Shown here piece by piece: positions 33,693-42,995 of a stretch of 53,992 bases of DNA (within the stretch, counting starts at the first letter, position 1; each line of letters opens with the position of its first letter). Made by a program: the position numbers and the translations under genes. This DNA is from Xanthobacteraceae bacterium. GTDB taxonomy: Bacteria; Pseudomonadota; Alphaproteobacteria; Rhizobiales; Xanthobacteraceae. The stretch is taken from NCBI GenBank assembly GCA_022844485.1, contig JALHLQ010000027.1, forward strand, positions 1-53,992. Reading direction: 5' to 3'. The notes beneath the pieces were generated by a model. The model was not told the origin of the DNA. It saw nothing but the letters and a program-made list of their open reading frames with translations, and did no database searches.

Positions 33693-34826
33693 CTAGCCTC
33701 CCAGCGCCGTGGCGGGATCGACCTTCAGCGCCAGCCGCACGCCGAGCCCGCTCGCGAGGACGCAGACGACGAGCACGATGAGCGCCAGCACGCTGGCGTC
33801 GGCCGGCTCGAGAATGACCCGGCGCGGGAAAACGTCCTTCGCAAGACCGATCATCAAGGCTCCAAAGCCGAATCCGATCATGCCCATGGCGAGCGCCTGT
33901 TGCAGGATCAGGCCGATGATCTTGCGGTCGGGCGCGCCGATCAGCTTGAGCGTCGCGATCTCGCGCATCTTGTCGATCGTCAGCGTGTAGATGATGAGCG
34001 CGATGATCACGGTGGAGACGAGCAGGAGGATCGACGTGAACAGCCCGATCTGCCGCCGCGCGCGCTCGACCACGGACCGGCTCAGAATGATCTCCTGATC
34101 GGCCTGCGTGATCGCGCCGAGATGCTTCCAGCGCCGCACCTGCTCCGCGATCCCCTCGGCCGAGACGTTCTCCGACACGCGCGCCACCACCGCGTTGACG
34201 AGGTCGCTGTTGGCTTCGCCGCTGCCGCGGGCGAGCTCCCGCCGCGCAGCCGGCGGCGCGAGATCGAATTGCAGCTTCTGCGAATCCCGGAGCGTGACGA
34301 AGATCACCGGATCGCCGCCGGACGAGACCTGCCCGGTCGTGAGCCCGACGATGTCGAACGTATCGCGCCCGAGCCGCAGCCGCTCCCCCACCGCAAGGCC
34401 GCTGCTGCGGTCGGCCACCATCTCGAACCGGCTGCGCCCGATCGATCGCCCCTCGGCGATGTTCGGCGGCCCGCCCGGCCGGCCGAGTTCATAGCCGATG
34501 AGGTAGAGCCTGAGCTTGTTCTGCCCGTGTTCGGCTTCGACCGACTGGTAATTCAGCGACCCGGCCGCCTCGATGCCGGCAAGACGCGCGATCGCTTCGC
34601 GCGTATCGCCGGGCACGCGCGAGGCCTCCGCAAAGGGTCCGCGCGTATTGGCCTCGACCACCCAGAAATCGACCGCGGGCGATCGCGCCACCGTGAGCGC
34701 GTCCACCACGAGACCGCGATAGATTCCGATCATCGACAGCACCACGCCGAGCAGGAGACTGAGCCCGACGCAGGTGAGGAGAAAGCGCCCGAGATTGTGG
34801 CGAATATCGCGGACCGCGAGGTTCAT
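33693..34826 (-). CDS. ABC transporter permease, FtsX/DevC type
   Basis: A 377-residue permease: first membrane helix near residues 14-36 (FLLTCVGLSLLLGVVLSMIG), a large periplasmic domain (about 40-245), then three C-terminal helices (IGLFTSILLLVSTVIIALII; ALAMGMIGFGFGALMIGLA; VLALIVLVVCVLASGLGV). This four-helix FtsX plan matches DevC/MacB-type exporters. The start ATG at 34826 overlaps the adaptor's stop codon by 4 bp, so the genes are translationally coupled. The longer frame upstream is out of context with the adaptor gene. Confidence 0.88.
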   Translation of the reverse strand: MNLAVRDIRHNLGRFLLTCVGLSLLLGVVLSMIGIYRGLVVDALTVARSPAVDFWVVEANTRGPFAEASRVPGDTREAIARLAGIEAAGSLNYQSVEAEHGQNKLRLYLIGYELGRPGGPPNIAEGRSIGRSRFEMVADRSSGLAVGERLRLGRDTFDIVGLTTGQVSSGGDPVIFVTLRDSQKLQFDLAPPAARRELARGSGEANSDLVNAVVARVSENVSAEGIAEQVRRWKHLGAITQADQEIILSRSVVERARRQIGLFTSILLLVSTVIIALIIYTLTIDKMREIATLKLIGAPDRKIIGLILQQALAMGMIGFGFGALMIGLAKDVFPRRVILEPADASVLALIVLVVCVLASGLGVRLALKVDPATALGG

Positions 34827-35992
34827 CGGCCTGCCTCGGCGACCCGCGCCGCGCGGCCCTCGTGATATTGGGCGCTGGTCGCGGCCGCGACGCGCGCGCC
34901 GGCGGGAATGTCTCCGCTCACCTCGATGCGCGAATCGAGCGTGCGGCGGCCAAGCGTGACGCGCCGCTGGCGCAACCGGCCGTCTTCGACCGTCCACACG
35001 ACGCCGCTCGCCCCGTCGGATTGCGCAATGGCGGATTCGGGAACCAGCAGCGCGCGGGACGCGATCGAGGTGGTGATGTAGACCTCGGCCTGTTCGCCCA
35101 GGAAGAACGCCTCCGGACAATCGTCGCAGGCCACATAGACCCGCCGCTCTTCGTTGACGCGATCGCTCTCGACGCCGATCCGGGTCACGCGCCCTTTGAA
35201 ACTGTCTTGCGGGAGCGAGCGCAGCCGAATCTCCGCCGGCTGACCGACCTGAATGCTGCCCGCGCGAACCTCATCGATATAGGCGAGCATCCAGACGGTG
35301 GCGGGGTCGACCAAGGTGAACAGCGTTTCGCCCGCGCTGACCACGGCGCCAAGCTCTTTCGCGCGCGATGCAATGAACCCGTCGAACGGCGCCCGCAAAT
35401 CGTGCTGGCCAAGGATCACCCGCTCGAATTCGTGCTGCGCGCGCGCGTCATCGAAGCGCGCTTTGGCCGCGGCGATCTCGCTTTGGGCGACCGCAAGATC
35501 GGCCTTGGCGGCGGCCTCGTTCATCTCGGCCTCTTCCGCCGCCTCGATCGAAATCGCCTGCCGCGCAACCAGGGCCTGGCGGCGCTGGTTCGTCTGCGTC
35601 CGCTGGGCGGCGAGCGTCGCGGCCTTGCGCCCGGCCGCTTCGGCGACCTGCACGGCGGCCTCGGCGCTCAGGAGCTGCGCCCGCGCCTTGGCGACCCGCG
35701 CGTCCTGCTCGCGGCTGTCGATCCGCGCCAGCAGATCGCCGCTGCGGACGTGATCGCCGTGGTCGGCCCGCAATTCGGCGAGCGTTCCCGCAACCTTGAA
35801 TCCGAGCCGCGATATGACGCGCGCTTCAACCGTCCCGAGGCCGAAGACCTTGATCGGGACATTCTCTTCAACCCGGGCGACCGGCACCGTGAGCGGACGG
35901 TTCTGATAGATGAACACGCCGCCGGCGATGGCGGCGGCCAGGGCAAGCGGCGCAAGCAATGTCGTCCATCGGGGTTTCTTCATCGATCGCAT
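34823..35992 (-). CDS. Periplasmic adaptor (membrane fusion) subunit, HlyD/DevB type
   Basis: The 389-residue protein has an N-terminal anchor (WTTLLAPLALAAAIAGGVFI), then a split lipoyl domain (VEARVISRLGFKVAGTLAEL, and RAPFDGFIASRAKELGAVVS), a long coiled-coil hairpin (about residues 95-190, rich in Ala, Glu, Gln) and a beta-barrel/membrane-proximal part (VWMLAYIDEVRAGSIQVGQP). It links the inner-membrane exporter to an outer-membrane channel encoded elsewhere. No strong ribosome site is seen before either ATG (35992 or 35983). It is the first gene of the operon, behind an operator-like palindrome. Confidence 0.88.
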   Translation of the reverse strand: MRSMKKPRWTTLLAPLALAAAIAGGVFIYQNRPLTVPVARVEENVPIKVFGLGTVEARVISRLGFKVAGTLAELRADHGDHVRSGDLLARIDSREQDARVAKARAQLLSAEAAVQVAEAAGRKAATLAAQRTQTNQRRQALVARQAISIEAAEEAEMNEAAAKADLAVAQSEIAAAKARFDDARAQHEFERVILGQHDLRAPFDGFIASRAKELGAVVSAGETLFTLVDPATVWMLAYIDEVRAGSIQVGQPAEIRLRSLPQDSFKGRVTRIGVESDRVNEERRVYVACDDCPEAFFLGEQAEVYITTSIASRALLVPESAIAQSDGASGVVWTVEDGRLRQRRVTLGRRTLDSRIEVSGDIPAGARVAAATSAQYHEGRAARVAEAGR

Positions 35993-36006
35993 TCGGATTT
36001 ATACAT

Positions 36007-36022
36007 ATTCAAATATATGAAT
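36007..36022. promoter_or_regulatory. ATTC-N8-GAAT palindrome before the exporter operon
   Basis: ATTC-AAATATAT-GAAT lies 15 bp before the adaptor start, in a strongly AT-rich island (ATACATATTC...) within GC-rich DNA. The spacing matches the ATTC-N8-GAAT operator reported for ArsR-family repressors of the SqrR/BigR type that sense sulfide or persulfide. TATA-like -10 sequences overlap it on the minus strand. No arsR-type gene is in the window. Confidence 0.5.
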
Positions 36023-36066
36023 GTTAGCGCGCGGAAAGCTCCCGGCAAGTGAATTATCGGCAACAT

Positions 36067-38727
36067 TCAGCGTAATCCCTCCGTTTGGTCCAGTGACCGC
36101 ATCACGATATCGCGCGCGTCTCTGGAAAGGGTCTCTTTCGCCGCGACGCGCCGAAGCGCGGCCTCGGCGTGGTCACGCCGCCGCGCCTCGAGCGCGCGCC
36201 AGCTTCGGAAGCTGGAGAGAAGCCTCGCCGCCACTTGCGGATTCACCGGATCGAGCGAGAGGACCACGTCGGCGACGAAATCGTAACCATGGCCGTCGGA
36301 TCGGTTGAACTGCGTAGGGTTGGCTTGCGCAAAAGAGCCGACCAGCGCACGCAAACGGTTCGGGTTGGAAAACTCGAAGGCCGGATGGTTCATCAACTCC
36401 TGCACGCGGGCGAGCGTGCCGATTTCGGGGATGCTGGCCTGCAGCGCGAACCATTTGTCGATGACGAGCGCGTCGCCGGCATAGCGGTTGAAGAAGTCCT
36501 GCAACGCGGCGGCGCGCCGCTCGGCCGGCGCGTGCAGGGCAAGCGCGGTCAGTGCTGCCATGCGATCGGTCATGTTGTCGGCCGCCTCGTATTGCGCGCC
36601 CGCCAGCGCGATCGCATCGGGCTGCCGCGTGGCCGTCATGAGATCGAGGCACGCGTTCTTCAGCGCGCGGCGTCCCGCGCTCGCGGCATCGGGACGATAG
36701 GCGGCGCGCTCCTGCAGCCCGTCGTAGCTCGCCCGAAGCGCATCGGAGAGATTGCGCCCGATGCTCTCGCGCAAGGATGATCGGACGGCAAAGATGGCGT
36801 CCGGGTCGACATCGCGGCCGCTCTCGCGCGCAATGTCGGTTTCGCTCGGCATCGCCAGCGCGAGCGCGGCAAAGGCGTGCTCCAGCGCCCGATCGTTGAG
36901 AACGCGATTGAGGGCGTCGATCAGGCCGGCATCCTCGCGGGGAGGTTTTTGCGCGCGCACTGCCGTCGTGTTCTCGAGCAGCAGTCCCGTCGCGATGGTC
37001 TGGATCGCCTGCCAGCGGTTGAAGGGATCGGGATCGTGCGCGGCGAGAAACGCGAGGTCCGCCGCGCTCATGCCGAGGTTCAGCTTGATCGGCGCCGAGA
37101 AGCCCCGGTTGAGCGACAAGACCGGGCGCGCCTTGACGTCCCTGAACGTCATGCTCTCGGCCGTGGTCCGCAGCACGATGAGGTTGTCCGCAAACCCCTC
37201 GCCGCCGTCCTTGACCGGCAGATCGCGTCCGTCCGGCCCGACGAGACCGAAAGCGAGCGGGATGACCATCGGCTCCTTGCTCGGCTGGCCGGGTGTGGGC
37301 GGCAGACTTTGCGCAAGATCGAGACGCAAGGTCTCCGCTTGCGCATCGTATTCGGTCGAGACGGTGACCTCCGGTGTCCCGGCCTGCGCATACCAGAGCA
37401 TGAATTGCCCAAGATCGCGCCCGGACGCGTCGGCGAAGCATTGGACAAAGTCTTCGATCGTCGCCGCGCGCCCATCGTGGCGCATGAAATAGAGGTCCAT
37501 GCCTTTGCGAAAATCGTCCGCGCCGATGAGCGTCTTCAGCATGCGGATGATCTCGGCCCCTTTTTCGTAGACCGTCGCGGTGTAGAAATTGTTGATCTCG
37601 CGATAGGTCGTCGGCCGAACCGGATGGGCGAGGGGGCCGGCATCCTCGACGAATTGATGCGCGCGCAGGAGGCGGACATCCGCGATGCGCTTCACCGCGC
37701 GCGAGCGCTGGTCGGAGGAGAACTCCTGGTCGCGGAAGACGGTCAGCCCTTCCTTCAGGCAGAGCTGAAACCAGTCGCGGCATGTGATGCGGTTGCCGGT
37801 CCAGTTGTGGAAATACTCGTGCGCGATGATGGCCTCGATCTGCGCATAGTCGGCGTCCGTCGCCGTCTCCGAGGAGGCCAGCACGTATTTGTCGTTGAAG
37901 ATGTTGAGCCCCTTGTTCTCCATGGCGCCCATGTTGAAGTCCGCCACGGCGACGATCATGAAGACGTCGAGGTCGTACTCCCGCCCGAACGCCTCCTCGT
38001 CCCATCGCATCGAGCGTTTCAGGCTGTCCATCGCATAGGCGCAGCGCCCCTCCTTGCCATGCTCGACATAGATGCGCAGCGCCACCCTGCGCCCCGACCG
38101 CGTGACGAACATGTCTTCGACGCAAGCGAGCGCGCCGCCGACAAGCGCAAAGAGATAGGATGGTTTTGGAAACGGATCATGCCAGACCGCGTAATGGCGG
38201 CCGGTGCCGGCGACCTCGCCGGATTCGACGAGGTTGCCGTTCGAGAGCAGCACCGGCGCTTCGGACTTGCTCGCTTCGATGCGCGTCGCGTAAGTCGCCA
38301 TCACGTCCGGCCGGTCCGGAAAATAGGTGATGCGGCGAAAACCCTCCGCCTCGCACTGCGTGCAGTAGATGCCATGCGAGCGGTAGAGGCCCATCAGTTG
38401 CGTGTTGGCCGACGGATCGATGACGGTTTCAACCTCGAGCCGGAACAGACCCGCCGGCGGCTGCGGGATGGTCAGGCTGTCCGCCGTGGCGAGGTAGCGG
38501 TCCTGATCGAGCGGCTCGCCGTCGAGCGCGACCGCGACCAGGGTCAATCCATCGCCGTCGAGGACCAGGGGCGCGGGCGCAGTCCCGGGATTCGGTTTCA
38601 GGTGCAGGATCGAGCGAACGCGGCTCGCCTGCGGATCGAGACGCACATCGAGCTCCACATGCTCGACCAGCCAGTCCGGCGGGCGATAATCCTCGAGGCG
38701 AATGGCTTTCGGCGTTTCAGTCCGCAT
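36067..38727 (-). CDS. pepN: Aminopeptidase N (M1 family zinc metallopeptidase)
   Basis: An 886-residue M1 aminopeptidase. The exopeptidase motif GAMENKG (about 267-273) and zinc site HEYFHNWTGNR with the second glutamate in LKEGLT (about 303-326) are intact. The C-terminal ARM-type helical domain is present at full length. It releases N-terminal residues from peptides in the cytoplasm. I prefer the ATG at 38727 (MRTETPKAIRLEDYR) over the TTG one codon earlier. It is a monocistronic gene reading toward the exporter promoter; a terminator between is not obvious. Confidence 0.95.
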   Translation of the reverse strand: MRTETPKAIRLEDYRPPDWLVEHVELDVRLDPQASRVRSILHLKPNPGTAPAPLVLDGDGLTLVAVALDGEPLDQDRYLATADSLTIPQPPAGLFRLEVETVIDPSANTQLMGLYRSHGIYCTQCEAEGFRRITYFPDRPDVMATYATRIEASKSEAPVLLSNGNLVESGEVAGTGRHYAVWHDPFPKPSYLFALVGGALACVEDMFVTRSGRRVALRIYVEHGKEGRCAYAMDSLKRSMRWDEEAFGREYDLDVFMIVAVADFNMGAMENKGLNIFNDKYVLASSETATDADYAQIEAIIAHEYFHNWTGNRITCRDWFQLCLKEGLTVFRDQEFSSDQRSRAVKRIADVRLLRAHQFVEDAGPLAHPVRPTTYREINNFYTATVYEKGAEIIRMLKTLIGADDFRKGMDLYFMRHDGRAATIEDFVQCFADASGRDLGQFMLWYAQAGTPEVTVSTEYDAQAETLRLDLAQSLPPTPGQPSKEPMVIPLAFGLVGPDGRDLPVKDGGEGFADNLIVLRTTAESMTFRDVKARPVLSLNRGFSAPIKLNLGMSAADLAFLAAHDPDPFNRWQAIQTIATGLLLENTTAVRAQKPPREDAGLIDALNRVLNDRALEHAFAALALAMPSETDIARESGRDVDPDAIFAVRSSLRESIGRNLSDALRASYDGLQERAAYRPDAASAGRRALKNACLDLMTATRQPDAIALAGAQYEAADNMTDRMAALTALALHAPAERRAAALQDFFNRYAGDALVIDKWFALQASIPEIGTLARVQELMNHPAFEFSNPNRLRALVGSFAQANPTQFNRSDGHGYDFVADVVLSLDPVNPQVAARLLSSFRSWRALEARRRDHAEAALRRVAAKETLSRDARDIVMRSLDQTEGLR

Positions 38728-38817
38728 CAAACCCGTTCCGGCTGCTCAAACTGCATATATGGCCTGCACGAATAGACTTAAGCACCGCCCGCGCATTGAG
38801 TGCGATCAAGGCGCCGC

Positions 38818-38840
38818 TGGTGGAGTGGATTTGACATTCG
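38818..38840. repeat. Half copy of palindromic element family B
   Basis: TGGTGGAGTGGATTTGACAT and the next TCG match the left arm of the elements at 44511-44583 and 46517-46593. The right arm is missing. It ends 25 bp before the alcohol dehydrogenase start and may be a decayed copy. Confidence 0.6.
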
Positions 38841-38865
38841 GCCGGCGGATGGGAACGAGTCTCGC

Positions 38866-39858
38866 ATGCGAAAGATGCGTGCGATGGTTCTGGAAGCGCC
38901 GAGGACGCCGCTGGTCATGCGCGAGCGGGCGATCCCGCAGCCCGGCCCCGGCGAGATGCTGATCGAGATTGCAGCCTGCGGGGTCTGCCGCACCGATCTC
39001 CACGTGGCGGACGGCGATCTGCCGCTGCCGAGGCTCCCGATCGTCCCGGGACATGAGATCGTGGGCCGCGTGGCCGGACTTGGCGACGGTGTCTTCGGGG
39101 TCTCGCTGGGCGAGCGGGTCGGAGTTCCTTGGCTCGGCCACACCTGCGGCACTTGTGATTTCTGCCGCGGCGATCGCGAGAACCTGTGCGACACCCCGCA
39201 GTTCACCGGCTACACGCGCGACGGCGGCTACGCGACGCATGCGGTGGCCGACGCGCGATATGCCTTCGTCCTGCCGCAAAGCGCCGGCGACGCCGAACTG
39301 GCGCCTTGGCTGTGCGCCGGCCTCATCGGCTGGCGAAGCTACCGCATGGCGGGGGAGGGGGAGGCGCTGGGTCTCTATGGCTTCGGCGCGGCCGCGCATA
39401 TTCTCATCCAGATTGCGAAGTGGCAGGGACGGCGCGTCTATGCGCTGACCCGGCCCGGCGATACGGCCGCCCAGGACTTCGCCCGCTCGCTTGGCGCGGC
39501 ATGGGCCGGCGGTTCTGACGAGCAGCCGCCTGAACGTCTCGATGCGGCGATCATCTTCGCACCCGTCGGCGCGTTGGTGCCGGCGGCCTTGCGCGCCGTG
39601 AAGAAAGGCGGCCGCGTCGTTTGCGGCGGCATCCACATGTCCGACATTCCGAGCTTTCCCTACCGGATTCTTTGGGAAGAGCGGCAAATCGTATCGGTCG
39701 CCAACCTCACGCGCGACGATGCCCGCAGCTTCCTCGCCATCGCGCCCAGGGCGGGCGTGAAGACCGACGTGACGCGCTATCCGCTCGAGCGTGCGAACGA
39801 CGCGCTCGCCGATCTGCGCGAAGGTCGGCTGCAAGGCGCCGCGGTGTTGATCCCCTGA
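38866..39858 (+). CDS. Zinc-dependent alcohol dehydrogenase (MDR superfamily)
   Basis: A 330-residue medium-chain dehydrogenase. The catalytic zinc site includes CGVCRTDLH and GHEIVGRVAG; the structural zinc loop is CGTCDFCRGDRENLC with four cysteines. The nucleotide-binding region is GLYGFGAAAHILIQIAKWQ (GxGxxA variant). The order and motifs fit the AdhP/zinc-binding aldehyde- or alcohol-dehydrogenase branch that interconverts alcohols and aldehydes with NAD(P). I chose the ATG at 38866 since the upstream part of the longer frame falls in a repeat. Confidence 0.88.
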   Translation: MRKMRAMVLEAPRTPLVMRERAIPQPGPGEMLIEIAACGVCRTDLHVADGDLPLPRLPIVPGHEIVGRVAGLGDGVFGVSLGERVGVPWLGHTCGTCDFCRGDRENLCDTPQFTGYTRDGGYATHAVADARYAFVLPQSAGDAELAPWLCAGLIGWRSYRMAGEGEALGLYGFGAAAHILIQIAKWQGRRVYALTRPGDTAAQDFARSLGAAWAGGSDEQPPERLDAAIIFAPVGALVPAALRAVKKGGRVVCGGIHMSDIPSFPYRILWEERQIVSVANLTRDDARSFLAIAPRAGVKTDVTRYPLERANDALADLREGRLQGAAVLIP

Positions 39859-39870
39859 GCGAGACGCTTT

Positions 39871-41241
39871 TCAGCCGCGCTGCGGCTCCGCATGCCCGAT
39901 GACGCGTTTGATCGATGGCCAGCGCTGCCGCAAGCCGCGCTCGACCCGGTCGACATATTCGTGCACTTGATGGACCGTGAGCGCGGGATCGACGCGGCAA
40001 TGGAAGTTGACGATCTCGCCGTCCGGCGCGTGACGGACGCGCACATTGTGCACGTCACGAACGAGTCCCTGCTTGGCCGCGATCTCGCTCAAGCTCTCCT
40101 GGATCTCGGAGACGCGCTTGCCTGCCGCGTCGGCCCCTGACAACCGGTCCGTTTGCAGCGGCTCGATATGCGTGTCGACCTCGATCTCTGGGCCGAACTC
40201 GTCGCGCATCGCGGCTTCGAGGGAGGTGGCGATCTCGTGCGCGTCGCCCAAGGGAAGCGTGCCGTCGACTTCGAGGTCGAGCGACAGCAGCAATCGGCCG
40301 TTCACGGCATGGACCGTGACATGATGCACCGCGAGCGCGCGATTGCGCGCGATCACCATCACCCGCTCAAGCACGGTTTCCGTGTCGAGCGCCACCGGCA
40401 CGGTGCTGACGGTGACGTCGGCGTTCTCCAGCACGCCCGCGATCTTTTGCTGTATCCCTGTTTTCAGGTTTGAGATCCGCTCGATCGGAAGCGTGCGCGG
40501 AACGCGCACGACCACGTCGACGAAATCCTGCGGCCCCACGGTGCGGACACGCACCCGCTCGACGTCGACCACGCCGGGCACGCTCGTCATCGCGGCGTTG
40601 ATCTTGCTCGCGGCGCCCGCGGGCGCGGTGTCCACCAGGGCATCAATCGTCTGTTTGCCCAGGCGGAAGCCGAGAACGGCAATGAGCAGGGCCAGCGCGA
40701 GCGCCGCCACCGAATCCGCCCAATAATATCCATAGGCCGCGAAGCCGAGCCCGATGATGACGGGGACGGAGCCGAAAAAGTCGGATGCGAAATGCAGCGA
40801 GTCGGCCGCCAGCGCCTGGCTTTTCGTCTCGCGCGCGGTCTGCGACAGCACGCGTGCGCGCCAGGCATTCACGACCATGTCGATGGCAAGCACGACGAAT
40901 GGCACGACGGAAAACGCGACCGGGGTCCCGCCGACCTGGAGCCGCGAGACGGCTTCCACGGCCACGCCTCCCGCCAGCAGGAACAATAGCGCGGTGACGA
41001 TCATCGCCGCCACGCTTTCCACTTTGCCGTGCCCGTAATGGTGCTGCTCGTCGGGCGGCCGATCGGCCACGCGCACGGCGTACCAGGTGACGAGCGTCGC
41101 CCCAAGATCGATCGTGCTGTGCAGCGCGTCCGAAATCAGGGCCAGCGACCCGATCAGGATGCCGACGGCGAACTTCGCCAGCGCAAGGCTTCCGCTGGCG
41201 ATGACCGAGACGATCGCGACTTGTTCTTTGCGGCTTGGCAT
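39871..41241 (-). CDS. Cation diffusion facilitator with extended three-unit cytosolic tail
   Basis: The first 220 residues form a six-helix CDF transporter: metal sites SDALHSTID in helix 2 and ADSLHFASD in helix 5, and the cytoplasmic HHYGHGKVES loop. Such proteins exchange Fe2+, Zn2+ or Mn2+ for protons. After it, instead of one cytosolic dimerisation domain of about 80 residues, I see three related ferredoxin-like units (VPGVVDVERVRVRTVGPQDF; ALAVHHVTVHAVNGRLLLSL; LVRDVHNVRVRHAPDGEIVN), each ending in a helix/strand pair. The total, 456 residues, compares with about 300 for FieF. The ATG at 41241 (MPSRKEQVAIV) is the likely start; a GTG 42 bases earlier is possible. Confidence 0.87.
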   Translation of the reverse strand: MPSRKEQVAIVSVIASGSLALAKFAVGILIGSLALISDALHSTIDLGATLVTWYAVRVADRPPDEQHHYGHGKVESVAAMIVTALLFLLAGGVAVEAVSRLQVGGTPVAFSVVPFVVLAIDMVVNAWRARVLSQTARETKSQALAADSLHFASDFFGSVPVIIGLGFAAYGYYWADSVAALALALLIAVLGFRLGKQTIDALVDTAPAGAASKINAAMTSVPGVVDVERVRVRTVGPQDFVDVVVRVPRTLPIERISNLKTGIQQKIAGVLENADVTVSTVPVALDTETVLERVMVIARNRALAVHHVTVHAVNGRLLLSLDLEVDGTLPLGDAHEIATSLEAAMRDEFGPEIEVDTHIEPLQTDRLSGADAAGKRVSEIQESLSEIAAKQGLVRDVHNVRVRHAPDGEIVNFHCRVDPALTVHQVHEYVDRVERGLRQRWPSIKRVIGHAEPQRG

Positions 41242-41363
41242 ATGTTCAGGCGTTTCCGCTCGTCCGATTGTGACCGCGCTCACATAAGGGCGCGCGCAGG
41301 CTCTGCTAGGGCTGTTCTCCGGCGGCTGCTATTGTGGATTGTGCTGATCCTGGGGAGGATGTC

Positions 41364-42875
41364 ATGCCGAATCCGGGTTTCGACGATTACGTCAGCGTCC
41401 CTTCCGCAAAAATCCATACCGAGCCGAGCGGCGGGAGAATCGCCGGCCATCTTCTTTGGGGCGACGGCGTCAAATTGCTCGGCGAGAAGCGGCAAGGCAA
41501 GGTGAAAGTCCGGGCCAGAGGACGCAAGAGGATCGGATGGATCGCGTCGGAAGATCTCGGAGGCGAATCGCTTCTTGAAGTCTATTTCATCGACGTCGGT
41601 CAGGGCGACGGCGTCTTGGTGAAGACGCCGGATTTCCGCCATGTCATGATCGACGGCGGGCATCCTCGGCGATCGCAGATGACGGGCAAGAACGCCGCCG
41701 ACTTCGTCGACTGGAAATTTTTTGAGGATTACGGCCTCGATCACATCGAGCTCGAGGCGATGATCGCCTCTCACAACGATTACGATCATTACGGCGGGCT
41801 TGCCGATCTGCTCGACACCGCCCAGGAAGAAGAGCTCGACGCCAAAGGTGTCAGCGTGGAGGCCTTCTACCACGCGGGAATGTCCTGGTGGGTCGATGCG
41901 AACGGCAAAAGAACGCTGGGAAAAACGGAGAAGAGCGGAGGACGCGAGTTCTACGTGCAACTGCTCGAGGATCGGGCATCCGCGGAATCGGCTGTCAACG
42001 GCGGCGGCCGCGCCCACCGCCTGCAAGGCGCCTGGAAGGATTTCATCGAGAAGGTCGTCTCCGCGCGAAGGCGCAACGGGCGGCCGACGCCGATCGCCCG
42101 CCTGAGCCAGCGCACGCAATTTCTGCCGGGGTTCGGGCCGGGTCACTCGGATGCGCTCGTTCGTGTCCTGGGGCCGGTCGAATTCGAGGCCGGCGGCGCT
42201 CCCGGTCTGCCGAAGCTCGGCGCGGAATCCAAGAGCACCAACGGCAACAGCGTTTTGCTCCGTGTCGATTATGGCCGCGCGCGAATTCTTCTCACCGGCG
42301 ACTTGAACAAAGCGAGCCAGCAGCTTCTGCTCGATGCCTTTTCGGGACAGCGTCTCGAATTCCAGTGTGACGTCGCCAAAGCCTGCCATCACGGAAGCGA
42401 AGACGTTTCATTCAGCTTCCTCCAAGCGATGTCCCCGGCGGTCACGGTGATCAGCTCCGGAGACGGCGAGGGGCACGACCATCCCAGGCCGCGCGTCGTC
42501 GCGGCCAGCGGCGCAACCGGCCATCTCAGCGTGGAAGACGATGAAATTGTCACCCCGCTCGTCTATTCCACCGAACTGGCGCGCTCCACCGCGCATGGCA
42601 AAGCCACCGCCATCGAGCTCGTCGGCGCAAACGGGCAGGTCGAGCAGCGGGTCGAAGGCGCGGCGTTGAGCCGCGCGCGCGTCAGCTATCAGTACACCAA
42701 GCCGGGCGCGCTCCGGCCGCAGTCGGGGCAGCGGCCGATGAACGGAAACTGCATCGTGGTCGGTCTCGTTTACGGGCTCGTCAATGTGCGCACCGACGGA
42801 AAGACCATCCTGACGGCGACCCTGAATGAGGGAAACGGCTCCTGGAGCGTGAAATCGTTCCAGTCCCGATTTTGA
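41364..42875 (+). CDS. SH3-like domain plus ComEC-type metallo-beta-lactamase protein
   Basis: A 503-residue protein without signal peptide. Residues 1-65 look like a bacterial SH3 unit (YVSVPSAKIHTEPSGGRIAG; KVKVRARGRKRIGWI). From about 70 it is a metallo-beta-lactamase fold of the ComEC/Rec2 branch: VYFIDVGQGDGVLVKTPD, ASHNDYDHYGG (metal motif HxDxDH-like), RILLTGDLN and KACHHGSEDVS. ComEC-like lone hydrolases are predicted nucleases or phosphodiesterases; some occur in defence islands. Helical insertions (about 160-230) and a C-terminal region of beta character (from about 395) are unassigned. GGGGAGG precedes the ATG at 41364. It is a single gene, divergent from the CDF transporter. Confidence 0.8.
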   Translation: MPNPGFDDYVSVPSAKIHTEPSGGRIAGHLLWGDGVKLLGEKRQGKVKVRARGRKRIGWIASEDLGGESLLEVYFIDVGQGDGVLVKTPDFRHVMIDGGHPRRSQMTGKNAADFVDWKFFEDYGLDHIELEAMIASHNDYDHYGGLADLLDTAQEEELDAKGVSVEAFYHAGMSWWVDANGKRTLGKTEKSGGREFYVQLLEDRASAESAVNGGGRAHRLQGAWKDFIEKVVSARRRNGRPTPIARLSQRTQFLPGFGPGHSDALVRVLGPVEFEAGGAPGLPKLGAESKSTNGNSVLLRVDYGRARILLTGDLNKASQQLLLDAFSGQRLEFQCDVAKACHHGSEDVSFSFLQAMSPAVTVISSGDGEGHDHPRPRVVAASGATGHLSVEDDEIVTPLVYSTELARSTAHGKATAIELVGANGQVEQRVEGAALSRARVSYQYTKPGALRPQSGQRPMNGNCIVVGLVYGLVNVRTDGKTILTATLNEGNGSWSVKSFQSRF

Positions 42876-42995
42876 ACAGCTTGGCTTTGGGAATGCCAGG
42901 CTCGACTCGCCGTCTGGTATAGCGATTGCGGTTTCAATCGTCCCGAGTCGTTTGCACCGAGGCAGTTGCGCCGATCCGGCCGCGAGTTCGAAGGA

